From: Laspinema palackyanum D2a
GTDB taxonomy: Bacteria > Cyanobacteriota > Cyanobacteriia > Cyanobacteriales > Laspinemataceae
Direction of reading: 5' to 3'
NCBI GenBank assembly: GCA_025370845.1
Contig: JAMXFF010000032.1
Location: 31,425 to 95,424 of the forward strand
DNA length: 64,000 bases
The position numbers and the translations under genes were made by a program. Shown here in pieces: positions 18,859 through 27,154 of the stretch. The notes under the pieces are model-generated. The model had not been told where the DNA came from and ran no database searches. It saw nothing but the letters and a program-made list of their open reading frames with translations. Position 1 is the first letter of the stretch. Each line of letters starts with the position of its first letter.

Positions 18859-19093
18859 GTCACCTAGAGGCGATCGCCGGTTTCCAACTCTCGAACATGG
18901 CGATCGCTTTTTTAGTCCTGAAATGTCCCGATTTATCCTTGATTTAGGCTCCCTACAGTGCCTGTCAAATCAATCCAAACCTCGTTAATATGGGTGAAAC
19001 TGCATCCTCTCACCAGAAGCGATCGCCGGTTAAACTGCGATCGCCTCTGCTGCGTCTAGTTGCGCCCACTGTTTAGAACCTCTCAAATGAATC

Positions 19094-20143
19094 ATGTTTA
19101 GAAAATCTAAAATAATTGCAACAATTCTCCTGGCATTCGTGATCTCGGTGGCAGGCCATTGGATGGGGTTCGATCGCCCGAACTTCGCCCAATCCGCCAT
19201 CCCAGAAACGGCTATTGCTGCGAATTCCATGCAATTAGCCCCTCCAATTGACTGTACCTTAGACAAAGATTGCTTTATTTTGCTGTATCCCGATCGCGAC
19301 CCCGGACCGGGAGAAGTGGATTTCGCTTGTGGTAGGCAAACCCAGGATGGTCACAAAGGGACCGATTTCGGCATTGCCAACACTGATCAAATGAATGCTG
19401 GGGTTGCGGCGATTGCGTCGGCCCCGGGGAAGGTGTTGCGGGTCCGGGATGGGGTTCCCGATCGCCTGATTACGGACCCGAAGCAACTGGAGGCAGTGCA
19501 AGGGCGAGAATGTGGCAATGGGGTGGTTATCGAACATGGCAATGGGTGGGAAACCCAATACTGTCATCTCCGCAATGGTAGCGTGGTTGTCCGTCCGGGA
19601 ATGGAGGTGGAGACTGGAACGGTTTTAGGCATGGTTGGCGCTTCTGGGGCCGCCTCTTTCCCTCAGGTTCAGATTACCGCCCGGTATGAAGGACAGGTGG
19701 TTGACCCGTTTGTGGGACCGGAAGCAGGTCCCGGTTGTCAGGTGTCGCGCAATCCGATTTGGACGGTTCCCCTGGATTATACTCCGACGGGGGCGATCGA
19801 TGCCGGTTTTGCGGATACGCCTCCGGAAATGGATGCGTTGTGGGAAGGGGGATTTCCCCAAGGTGAGCTATCTAAAGATATTCCGGCCATTGTGTTCTGG
19901 GTACATACCTACGGCGTGTTAGCGGGGGATAGTTATCAGTTTAAGTTGATTACACCCAATGGACAGGCGATCGTGGAAGATACCGACGAAATCACTTCCC
20001 CGAGTAAACTCTGGATGGGTTATGTCGGTAGACGCAAAAATCCCGAACGCACGTTCGCACGGGGGGTCTGGCGCGGGGAGTATCAACTCACAAGAGGCGG
20101 TGAGGTTCTGGTGGATCTCGCTCGGGAAATTGAGTTAAAGTGA
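19094..20143 (+). CDS. M23-family peptidase homologue, probably inactive
   Basis: This predicted exported protein has 349 aa: an N-terminal hydrophobic segment (about residues 8-24) acts as signal or anchor, so it should act in the periplasm. The central domain is the LytM/M23 fold of peptidoglycan endopeptidases. The first zinc motif is intact (HKGTDFG, His87 and Asp91), and the YCHL histidine (158) is present. At the place of the second motif HxH, the sequence is FPQVQITARYEGQVVDPF: Gln191 and Gln193 replace both histidines. The zinc site should thus be lost, as in other LytM-fold regulators that lack activity (EnvC-like). About 130 further residues form an extra C-terminal beta domain. The family call is firm and inactivity is inferred. 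Confidence 0.85.
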   Translation: MFRKSKIIATILLAFVISVAGHWMGFDRPNFAQSAIPETAIAANSMQLAPPIDCTLDKDCFILLYPDRDPGPGEVDFACGRQTQDGHKGTDFGIANTDQMNAGVAAIASAPGKVLRVRDGVPDRLITDPKQLEAVQGRECGNGVVIEHGNGWETQYCHLRNGSVVVRPGMEVETGTVLGMVGASGAASFPQVQITARYEGQVVDPFVGPEAGPGCQVSRNPIWTVPLDYTPTGAIDAGFADTPPEMDALWEGGFPQGELSKDIPAIVFWVHTYGVLAGDSYQFKLITPNGQAIVEDTDEITSPSKLWMGYVGRRKNPERTFARGVWRGEYQLTRGGEVLVDLAREIELK

Positions 20144-20176
20144 GGTGAGGCTTCGGAAAATAACCCTATTATGTAG

Positions 20177-20222
20177 GGGCGCTTCGCGAAGCGCCCGACC
20201 GGCGGGGGATTTATCACCCGCC
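20177..20222. repeat. Two adjacent perfect or near-perfect hairpins
   Basis: GGGCGCTTCGCGAAGCGCCC (20177-20196) is a perfect palindrome, and GGCGGGGGATTTATCACCCGCC (20201-20222) is a hairpin related to the one at 16976-16997. They touch the stop codon of the minus-strand cyclase gene and face the end of the M23 gene, so they could serve as a shared transcript end. T-tracts are weak. Confidence 0.6.
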
Positions 20223-23200
20223 CTATTTTTCGGTCATCGCTTCTATTCCGGCCCAGTCTTGAGGGACACCCTGTAGAATATATTTCTCACAACGCTGTAA
20301 ATAGAGAAGCGCCGCCCGATCGCTGGGGTTGGTGTTAAGAATTTGCTGAAAGAGGGTTTGGGATTGCTCGAAATTGCCTTCGCGATAAAAGGCGATCGCC
20401 ATTTCAAAGTTAGCTAGGGTTTTGTTCTTGAGTTCGATGCAATTGGGGGATTCGGAATCATAAATTTCAAAGACTGAGATGCTGGCTTTTTTCCCTTTGA
20501 CTTGCACTCGGTCTAAAAATCGATATTGATAACAATTCCGGTTATTCAATTGATTGAGGGTATCTTCACTAATCAGAATTTCTGCCCCATAGAGTTTGGT
20601 TAATCCTTCTAAGCGGGAGGCTAAGTTCACAGCATCGGAAATGACGGTACTTTCCATGCGGTCTTGTTCACCGATGGTTCCCAACATTAAACTGCCGGTA
20701 TGTAAACCGATGCCGATTTGAATGGGGACTTTGCCGATTTGTTGTCGCTGTTCGTTGAAGAATTGGACTTGTTGTTGCATGGCGATCGCCCCGGAAACTG
20801 CATCATCGGCAGAGTCGGGAAATAAGGCCATAATCGCATCCCCAATATATTTGTCAATAAATCCATTATGTTCGGGAATGACGGGACTAACGCAACTTAA
20901 ATAACTATTAATAAAATCAAAAGTTTCTTCCGGTGACATGGTTTCCGAGAGGCTGGTAAATTGCCGGATATCAGAAAATAAAATAGTCATTTCTTTTTTG
21001 ATGTGGTTGCCCAATTTCACATCAACGATACTTTCTTGGCCTAGAAACTCCAAAAAATCATGGGGAACAAATCGGCCATAAGCAGCATTAATTTTAGCGA
21101 GGCGAATATGGGTTTTAATCCGAGTGAGCAGTTCGTTTTTATTAAAAGGTTTCATCAGATAATCATTGGCCCCGGCGTTAAACCCTTCTACCAGGTCAGA
21201 AACTTGATTTTTGGCCGTAAGCATGACGATGGGGAGGTCGATCGCCGCAAATTGTTGGCGAATTTTTTCGCAAACTTCATATCCGGTCATCCGAGGCATC
21301 ATGACGTCAAGCAGGATTAAGTCGGGCTTAAATCCATTTTCAATAATTTCTAGGGCTTTTAAACCATTGGCGGCGCGGGTAATGGCGTAATTTTGTAGGG
21401 AGAGAGTATTAGCGAGAACTTGCAGATTGATGGGTTCATCATCGACGATTAAAATTTTAAATTCGGCCCCCTCGGCGATGTGAATTTCTGTGGCTAAAAT
21501 GGGGTTATTTGTAGCAGGCTGTTGACTCACTGGGGCCGGGGTCCGGATCATGGTTTCGGGACGAACGAGGGGGGTTTTTGTGGGGGCGATGGCGGCGGTT
21601 GTTCGGGGTAAGGTAAAGGTAAAGCGTGACCCTTTTCCGACTTCAGATTCAACCTGAATGGTTCCGTGATGTAATTCAATGAGTTGCTTGGCGATCGCCA
21701 ATCCTAATCCCGTTCCCCCATATTCTCGGGCGGTGGAACCATCCGCCTGTTCAAAGGATTCAAAAATGCGACTGATTTTGTCTTGGGGAATGCCAATTCC
21801 GGTATCGGTGACGGTAATGGCTACGAAGTCTTCTACAATTTTAGCAGAAACTTCAACGAAGCCGGATTCGGTGAATTTGATGCCATTACCGATGAGGTTA
21901 TGAAGGATTTGCTGCACCCGATTTTCATCGGCATTGACGGCGATAAAGTCCGGAGGTATAGCATTAATCAGTTGCAAGTCTTTATCCCCAATTAGAGGTT
22001 TACTGAGGTTGAGGACGACTTGGGCGATCGCCCGCAAATCTAAGGGTTTGAGTTGCAGTTCAATCTTTTTATGTTTGAGTTGAGAAAAATCCAGGATATC
22101 ATTGACTAAATGAGATAACCGGCGACCGCTGCTGGTGATGGTTTCTAAGTTGAAAATAGTCGGTTCTGATAAGGGTCCCGTCACCCCATCAATTAAGGAA
22201 TCGGCAATGCCAATAATCCCATTGAGGGGGGTTCTCAGTTCATGGGAAGTATTGGCTAGAAATTCATCTTTTAGTCCATCAAGGCGTTTGAGTTCTTGAT
22301 TTTTTTCTTCTAAAGTTTTCGCATATTCAGCTAATTGCTGATAGGATAATTTCAGGTTACTCCAGAGGGTGTAACCGATGCTGAATACTCCTGCACTGAC
22401 GAGGGCTAAGACGGGGGTGAAGATGGGAATTAATAAACCGGACAAAAAGGCGATGTAGGAAGTACCAATTAGGACAACGGTCCCGAGGAGAATTCCCAGT
22501 CCGGACCAGCGGGTTTTCAGCCAGAGGGAACCGAGGAGAGCACTATATCCAGAACTGAGAAAAATTAACCCCCACTTGAAGGATTTGGGGGTGGGATAGA
22601 GCATCGGACGATTGTCGAGGGCACTACTTAAAATTTGGCTGGTTAAATTGGCATGAATGACCACTCCGGGCATTAATTCAGGGTTGCCAAACAGGCTATT
22701 CGTATAGGGGGTTTGAAAGGAGTCATTCAGACTCGGGGCTGCGGCCCCAATAAAGATGATGCGATCGCGGAACAAATCCGGGGGAATGCGATTTTCCAAT
22801 ACCTCGGTGAGGGAAATGTGAGCAAATCTGTCGAGTCCCCCGCGATAGTTGACTAATATTTGATACCCACCCCCATCTCGTTTGCTATATTCTCCCTCGT
22901 TGCCAGTGAGGGGAATAAATGTAGCTTGACCCAGTTTATAAATGGATTGGGCTTCATCAGCAATTGACAATTGAATCCCTTCGGTTTCTAAATATTTTAA
23001 GCCTAAAAAGGTGGCGATTCCTTCGCGTAATGTCCCATCCGGTTTCCCCACCAATACCATACCCCGGCGGATTTTGCCATCGCGATCGAGTAACATATCG
23101 TTGGAGGCTACTTGTCCGAGTTCCGCTAATCGGGGCGGAGGGGCAATCGGATTTCCGGCAACTTTTTCTACCCCAATTAGATTAGGAGTGATTTCAAATA

Positions 23201-23549
23201 GGGCATTTAATTGTTCATGACCCGGTTCTACGGGTAAATCCCGATAAATATCTAATCCAATAACTCGCGGGTTTTGTGCCTTGATATTTTCGATTAATTG
23301 GGTCATGATGCGATCGCTCATCGGCCATTGTTGGACATATTTGATGTCCGGTTCATTAATGGTAACGATGACAATTCGCGAGTCTACAGGTTCTGGGGGA
23401 CGCAGGCGAAACCAGGTATCCAGGGCGGCCCATTCAAACAGATGTAAAAAACCAGCGCTACTGAAGGTAATAATCACCCCAGCGACTGCTGGAGTGATCA
23501 GGAGTGGGCCACGGCACAAGCCGATTCTCTGTTGTAACTGTTGCCACAT
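20223..23549 (-). CDS. CHASE2 - histidine kinase - receiver - adenylate/guanylate cyclase
   Basis: This 1108-aa membrane signal protein holds, in order: an N-terminal helix, an extracytoplasmic CHASE2 sensor (about residues 35-320), three transmembrane helices (about 325-400), HisKA with FLANTSHELRTPLNG (about 437), a HATPase with TDTGIGIPQDK and GGTGLGLAI, a receiver domain with LILLDVMMPRMTGYEV (phospho-Asp about 745), and a class III cyclase domain (about 845-1040) in which FSDIRQFTSL and YIGDAIMALF carry the two metal-binding aspartates. The tail is TPR-like. It would couple an outside signal to both phosphotransfer and cAMP (or cGMP) synthesis. It is the last gene of the minus-strand block 20223-30958, 94 bases after the DUF928 gene. 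Confidence 0.93.
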   Translation of the reverse strand: MWQQLQQRIGLCRGPLLITPAVAGVIITFSSAGFLHLFEWAALDTWFRLRPPEPVDSRIVIVTINEPDIKYVQQWPMSDRIMTQLIENIKAQNPRVIGLDIYRDLPVEPGHEQLNALFEITPNLIGVEKVAGNPIAPPPRLAELGQVASNDMLLDRDGKIRRGMVLVGKPDGTLREGIATFLGLKYLETEGIQLSIADEAQSIYKLGQATFIPLTGNEGEYSKRDGGGYQILVNYRGGLDRFAHISLTEVLENRIPPDLFRDRIIFIGAAAPSLNDSFQTPYTNSLFGNPELMPGVVIHANLTSQILSSALDNRPMLYPTPKSFKWGLIFLSSGYSALLGSLWLKTRWSGLGILLGTVVLIGTSYIAFLSGLLIPIFTPVLALVSAGVFSIGYTLWSNLKLSYQQLAEYAKTLEEKNQELKRLDGLKDEFLANTSHELRTPLNGIIGIADSLIDGVTGPLSEPTIFNLETITSSGRRLSHLVNDILDFSQLKHKKIELQLKPLDLRAIAQVVLNLSKPLIGDKDLQLINAIPPDFIAVNADENRVQQILHNLIGNGIKFTESGFVEVSAKIVEDFVAITVTDTGIGIPQDKISRIFESFEQADGSTAREYGGTGLGLAIAKQLIELHHGTIQVESEVGKGSRFTFTLPRTTAAIAPTKTPLVRPETMIRTPAPVSQQPATNNPILATEIHIAEGAEFKILIVDDEPINLQVLANTLSLQNYAITRAANGLKALEIIENGFKPDLILLDVMMPRMTGYEVCEKIRQQFAAIDLPIVMLTAKNQVSDLVEGFNAGANDYLMKPFNKNELLTRIKTHIRLAKINAAYGRFVPHDFLEFLGQESIVDVKLGNHIKKEMTILFSDIRQFTSLSETMSPEETFDFINSYLSCVSPVIPEHNGFIDKYIGDAIMALFPDSADDAVSGAIAMQQQVQFFNEQRQQIGKVPIQIGIGLHTGSLMLGTIGEQDRMESTVISDAVNLASRLEGLTKLYGAEILISEDTLNQLNNRNCYQYRFLDRVQVKGKKASISVFEIYDSESPNCIELKNKTLANFEMAIAFYREGNFEQSQTLFQQILNTNPSDRAALLYLQRCEKYILQGVPQDWAGIEAMTEK

Positions 23550-23643
23550 AGTTTGCTCGAACCCTGTCCTGTTTTAAGAGAGAGATAGATGCACCCGTTC
23601 GGAATTGCCCTTCAACGTCTTCCTCGCACAATCCGAGAGAGAC

Positions 23644-24525
23644 TTAGGGTGAGGGTTGGATCATCAGAGGCGTCGCGGCGATCGCCTCTAGTCCCACTTG
23701 CCCGAGAAGACTGCGCCACTCCTCGCTTAATGTGAGGTTATCGGGCTGATTGACTCGGGCAACGGCTAAGGTTGTGAGGGTATCGTACCAAACCCCAGCT
23801 TCTGCATAAGCAGTCGCCAAGGAGAGGGCCTCTAAATCCCCTCCTGTGGGGATGGCTGCCACGCGCTTCACCCATCCCGTTACGCTGTAACTATCCGGGT
23901 GCAGCCTGCCACTGGCATCTAAGGGGACGAAGAACCAAAGATAGTCAGTGTCCATTTCCAGTTCCGGTGCAGTTTCCGGCAGGGTGACACTGACAATTGA
24001 GCCACCCCCGTTGATCTCGAAGGTGGTTTGGTAGTGATGATTGCCCTCTTTATCTTGGATGCTGAAAAAGACTTTTTCCGTTGCAGTGGGTGGCACATAC
24101 ACAAAGAAAGTCGGACGAGGGGACATGGTGCGTCCATGTTGGCTGGCGGGTAAGAGGGCGATCGCTTCTAGCCCCTGACCCTCCTGAGTGAGAGTCCCCT
24201 CATCCCCTCGGCTACCGCCACCGATACTGGTTGCCGGGGCAGATTCCCCAGGAGGGGCAAATCTCACGTTACCGCGAGTGCCTCCCCCCACGCTGCTGGT
24301 GGGGGCAGATTCCCCAGGAGGGGCAAATCTCACGTTACCGCGAGTGCCTCCCCCCACACTGGTGGCGGGTACGGGGTCGCCGGGGGGCTTAAATTGTAGG
24401 CTAATCAAGGCAGGAACTTTGACCCCTTCAGCTTGAACGGGTTGGGCCAAAGCACCTAGGGCCACTGCCCCCGCGAGGGTCGTCAATAGGAAGGATGAAA
24501 TAACAGTACAAGGCTTGTGGTTCAT
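23644..24525 (-). CDS. DUF928 secreted protein with triplicated N-terminal motif
   Basis: The protein has 293 aa with a signal peptide (cleavage near AQPVQA). The DUF928 hallmark (xPPGxxxPxxSVGGGTRG) appears three times in a row as 22-residue units; at DNA level this is a 66-bp repeat (24241-24306 and 24307-24372, with a third diverged copy). The conserved body follows: ALLPASQHGRTMSPRPTFFVYVP, a cupin-like beta stretch and DSYSVTGWVKRV. The function of DUF928 is unknown; in cyanobacteria it is recurrently found beside CHAT, CHASE2 and haemagglutinin-like genes, as here. GAGGTAG stands 6-7 bases before the ATG. It is probably periplasmic or outer-membrane associated. Confidence 0.88.
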   Translation of the reverse strand: MNHKPCTVISSFLLTTLAGAVALGALAQPVQAEGVKVPALISLQFKPPGDPVPATSVGGGTRGNVRFAPPGESAPTSSVGGGTRGNVRFAPPGESAPATSIGGGSRGDEGTLTQEGQGLEAIALLPASQHGRTMSPRPTFFVYVPPTATEKVFFSIQDKEGNHHYQTTFEINGGGSIVSVTLPETAPELEMDTDYLWFFVPLDASGRLHPDSYSVTGWVKRVAAIPTGGDLEALSLATAYAEAGVWYDTLTTLAVARVNQPDNLTLSEEWRSLLGQVGLEAIAATPLMIQPSP

Positions 24526-24575
24526 GGGGCTACCTCATGAGTTTGGGGAAAACAATAGAACAGTAGAAACCCGTT

Positions 24576-27152
24576 TCATAACCAATTTCCGACTAAAATA
24601 AACGCCGACCAATAATAGGGATGTTTGTGCAAGGGGTCGTTTAATAGGGCCAATTGAGCTTGGCGCAACGCCTCGGTTTTCGTCATTCCTGCCTCGGATC
24701 GGGTTAATTGGCGATAAAACTCGCTCATTAAATCAGCGGTGGATTGGTCGTGAACGGACCAGAGACTAGCCAGGGTGCTGCGGGCTCCGGAACGGAGTGC
24801 AAATCCGGCTAAACCGAGTGTAGCACGTTTATCTCCAGTTGCTGTTTGACAAGCACTCATTACTAATAGCTCAATGGGTTTGAGAATCCCTAAGCGTTGC
24901 TTATTGAAAACTTGATCGAAATCTTTAATGGAAATTCGACCATCCCAAGTCAGCAGAAAAGTTTCCTCGGGATTAGAACTAAATTGTCCGTGGGTGGCGA
25001 GGTGAATGATGGGGTAAGATTTGCGATTGAGTTGAGCTTCCAATTGGGCGAGGGTAAATTTGCGATCGAGCAATGTATCCCCGGGAACTTCCTGGGTAAT
25101 TTGTTGGAACTCTTCGGCGACTCCGGGGAGGGGGGAAAATCCTTGTCGTCCTTCGGTTAATCCGGCGGTGAGTGCGGTGAGTTTTTCCTGGGTGAGTCCT
25201 TGGGGGAATAGTTGGAACCCGGGACTGAGGGCGGTATTATAGGTTTCAATTAAATAGCGGCTGCCGTCATACAGGGCAGCGAGGGGAATGGAGGCAAAAC
25301 CGCCATCGGGAATAAAAACCAGGGTAACAATCTCACTTTTGGCCAAATCTTTTTCTGCCGGTCGAATCAGCCAGTCATAGACTTGGGCAAAGAGGCGCAA
25401 GCGTTCCGGGGAGGAATAGCCGGGGTGCATGGCCGATCGCAGGTCTTCGAGGGTGGCTTCGATGCGACTGCCACTCAGGGGAGTGGTATAGTGGCGCAAG
25501 GGTTGACCGGGCAGGGAAAGTATCACTTCCAGGCGATCGGGTAAGACAATGGGATAAATGGCTGCCGCGTGAGTATCAATTTCCTCTAATTGTACCGGCT
25601 GCACATCTAAACAAGCCTCTCGGAAAAAGTTGTCTAATTCAGCGATTTGTAAGGCTTCCATGACTTGTCTAGCCTGTTCAATCTCTTCCGGGGTGGCATC
25701 GGGTTGGAGGAGTAAACTCACCAATTCGCGATAGACAGGTTCTACACTTTCTTTGAAATCAAACTGGAGGTCCGGAGAAATGGCTACTAAGTCTCGGCGC
25801 AAGTTTTTCAAGGTTTCAAAGGCAATTTTATACGCCGTGAGGGCAGGTTGGAGTTGCTGCTGCTGGGTGAAAATCTGACCCAGTTGCCAAGCGGCAGGGG
25901 CGATAATTTCATCGGATTGGATGGATTGGGCGATTTGGAGTGCTTGTTCTGTCAGGGTTTGGGCCTCTTGCCACTGTTCGGCTTGGCGGTAAATCTGCCC
26001 CAGTTGGGTGAGGGCGTAGGCTTGCGATCGCCCATCTTGCAGGTCCTTGGCGATCGCAATGGCTTCGGCTAACCCTTGGGCAATTTCAGGCAAATCTTCC
26101 CCCATTTTGCTCCAACTGGCGGCAAAATTGACTCGGGCATAGAGGGCAGCCTGACTGGGGGGAAGGGTAGCTAGGTGAGATTGCACTTGGGGGCGTAATC
26201 TGCGGGCGGCTTCCCAGTCCCCGAGTGCGATAAATAGGCTAAACTGGTTGAGTTGGGCTTGCGATCGCGTTAAGGGTTCCGTGGCTAATTGTTCTGCTTG
26301 TTGATAGTAGGTAAGGGCGATATCATTGCGGTCTAAATACCGGGCGATGTTCCCGATATTGAGTAAGGTGGCGCTGGTATCCCCCGGGGATTTGAGGCGA
26401 TCGCTGACTCGCCAACTCTGTTCTAAAACTGCCTGGGATTGTTGTAAATCCCCGATGGTTTGGAGGGCCACCCCCAAACTCCGCAATCCATCGGCTTTCA
26501 ACAAAGTATCTGGTTTTCGATCTAATTCGATAATCCATTCCTCTAACAAAGTTCGGGCGCGGCGATACTGGCCCAAGGCTTGCAGGGCTTGGGCTTGGTT
26601 GATCAGACTCCCTAATTTACCCAGGTCATCTCCAGCGCGAGTATAAGTCGCTGCGGCTTCTCTCCAGGTGTCTAATGCGGCTTGATTCTGTCCAGCAGCG
26701 AGTTCCAGAATGCCTCGCGTATTCAGGGCTTGGGCGAAAATTGCCAAGCCTCTGGAGGGCAGGGGATTAACCTGTTGCAAGAGTTCCAAACTCTCGGCGA
26801 TGGCGGTGACGGCTTGGGGGCGGCGGCCTAACTTATGATAGGCTAAGGCCAGATAAGTGAGGGTTTGGGCTTGGTTTAACGGGGCAAGGCGATCGGTATA
26901 AATGGCGGCTGCCTCTTCCCATAGCTTGCTTGCTTCTAGGAATTGTCCCTCTTGATAGTGGTTTGTGCCACGTTCGACTAATTCGGTGGGGTCGGGGGTT
27001 TGGGAGGTGGGGGGGATGGGGGAGATAGGGGAGAGGGGGGTGGCTGGATGGGGGTGGATGATGGTAAGGATAGTGAGAAGGGTCAGGATAATGAATAGGA
27101 GGAATTGTCGGATTGGATGGGACTTTAGATAGCTGGGGAGAGGTTTGAGCAT
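24576..27152 (-). CDS. TPR-CHAT caspase-like protease, membrane-anchored
   Basis: The predicted protein has 858 aa. A hydrophobic segment (about residues 15-35) followed by a Pro/Ser/Thr-rich stretch makes a signal anchor. Residues about 50-480 are tetratricopeptide repeats (for example GNIARYLDRNDIALTYYQQA). Residues about 560-858 form a CHAT domain, a clan CD peptidase: the catalytic His lies in IIHLATHGQFSS (about 718) and the Cys in LLVMSACQTATGD (about 767), and both are intact. CHAT proteases elsewhere cleave specific partner proteins after activation. The start lies two bases after the stop of the haemagglutinin-like gene, so the two are translationally close, and the exoprotein is a candidate partner or substrate (inference). 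Confidence 0.92.
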   Translation of the reverse strand: MLKPLPSYLKSHPIRQFLLFIILTLLTILTIIHPHPATPLSPISPIPPTSQTPDPTELVERGTNHYQEGQFLEASKLWEEAAAIYTDRLAPLNQAQTLTYLALAYHKLGRRPQAVTAIAESLELLQQVNPLPSRGLAIFAQALNTRGILELAAGQNQAALDTWREAAATYTRAGDDLGKLGSLINQAQALQALGQYRRARTLLEEWIIELDRKPDTLLKADGLRSLGVALQTIGDLQQSQAVLEQSWRVSDRLKSPGDTSATLLNIGNIARYLDRNDIALTYYQQAEQLATEPLTRSQAQLNQFSLFIALGDWEAARRLRPQVQSHLATLPPSQAALYARVNFAASWSKMGEDLPEIAQGLAEAIAIAKDLQDGRSQAYALTQLGQIYRQAEQWQEAQTLTEQALQIAQSIQSDEIIAPAAWQLGQIFTQQQQLQPALTAYKIAFETLKNLRRDLVAISPDLQFDFKESVEPVYRELVSLLLQPDATPEEIEQARQVMEALQIAELDNFFREACLDVQPVQLEEIDTHAAAIYPIVLPDRLEVILSLPGQPLRHYTTPLSGSRIEATLEDLRSAMHPGYSSPERLRLFAQVYDWLIRPAEKDLAKSEIVTLVFIPDGGFASIPLAALYDGSRYLIETYNTALSPGFQLFPQGLTQEKLTALTAGLTEGRQGFSPLPGVAEEFQQITQEVPGDTLLDRKFTLAQLEAQLNRKSYPIIHLATHGQFSSNPEETFLLTWDGRISIKDFDQVFNKQRLGILKPIELLVMSACQTATGDKRATLGLAGFALRSGARSTLASLWSVHDQSTADLMSEFYRQLTRSEAGMTKTEALRQAQLALLNDPLHKHPYYWSAFILVGNWL

Positions 27153-27154
27153 GA

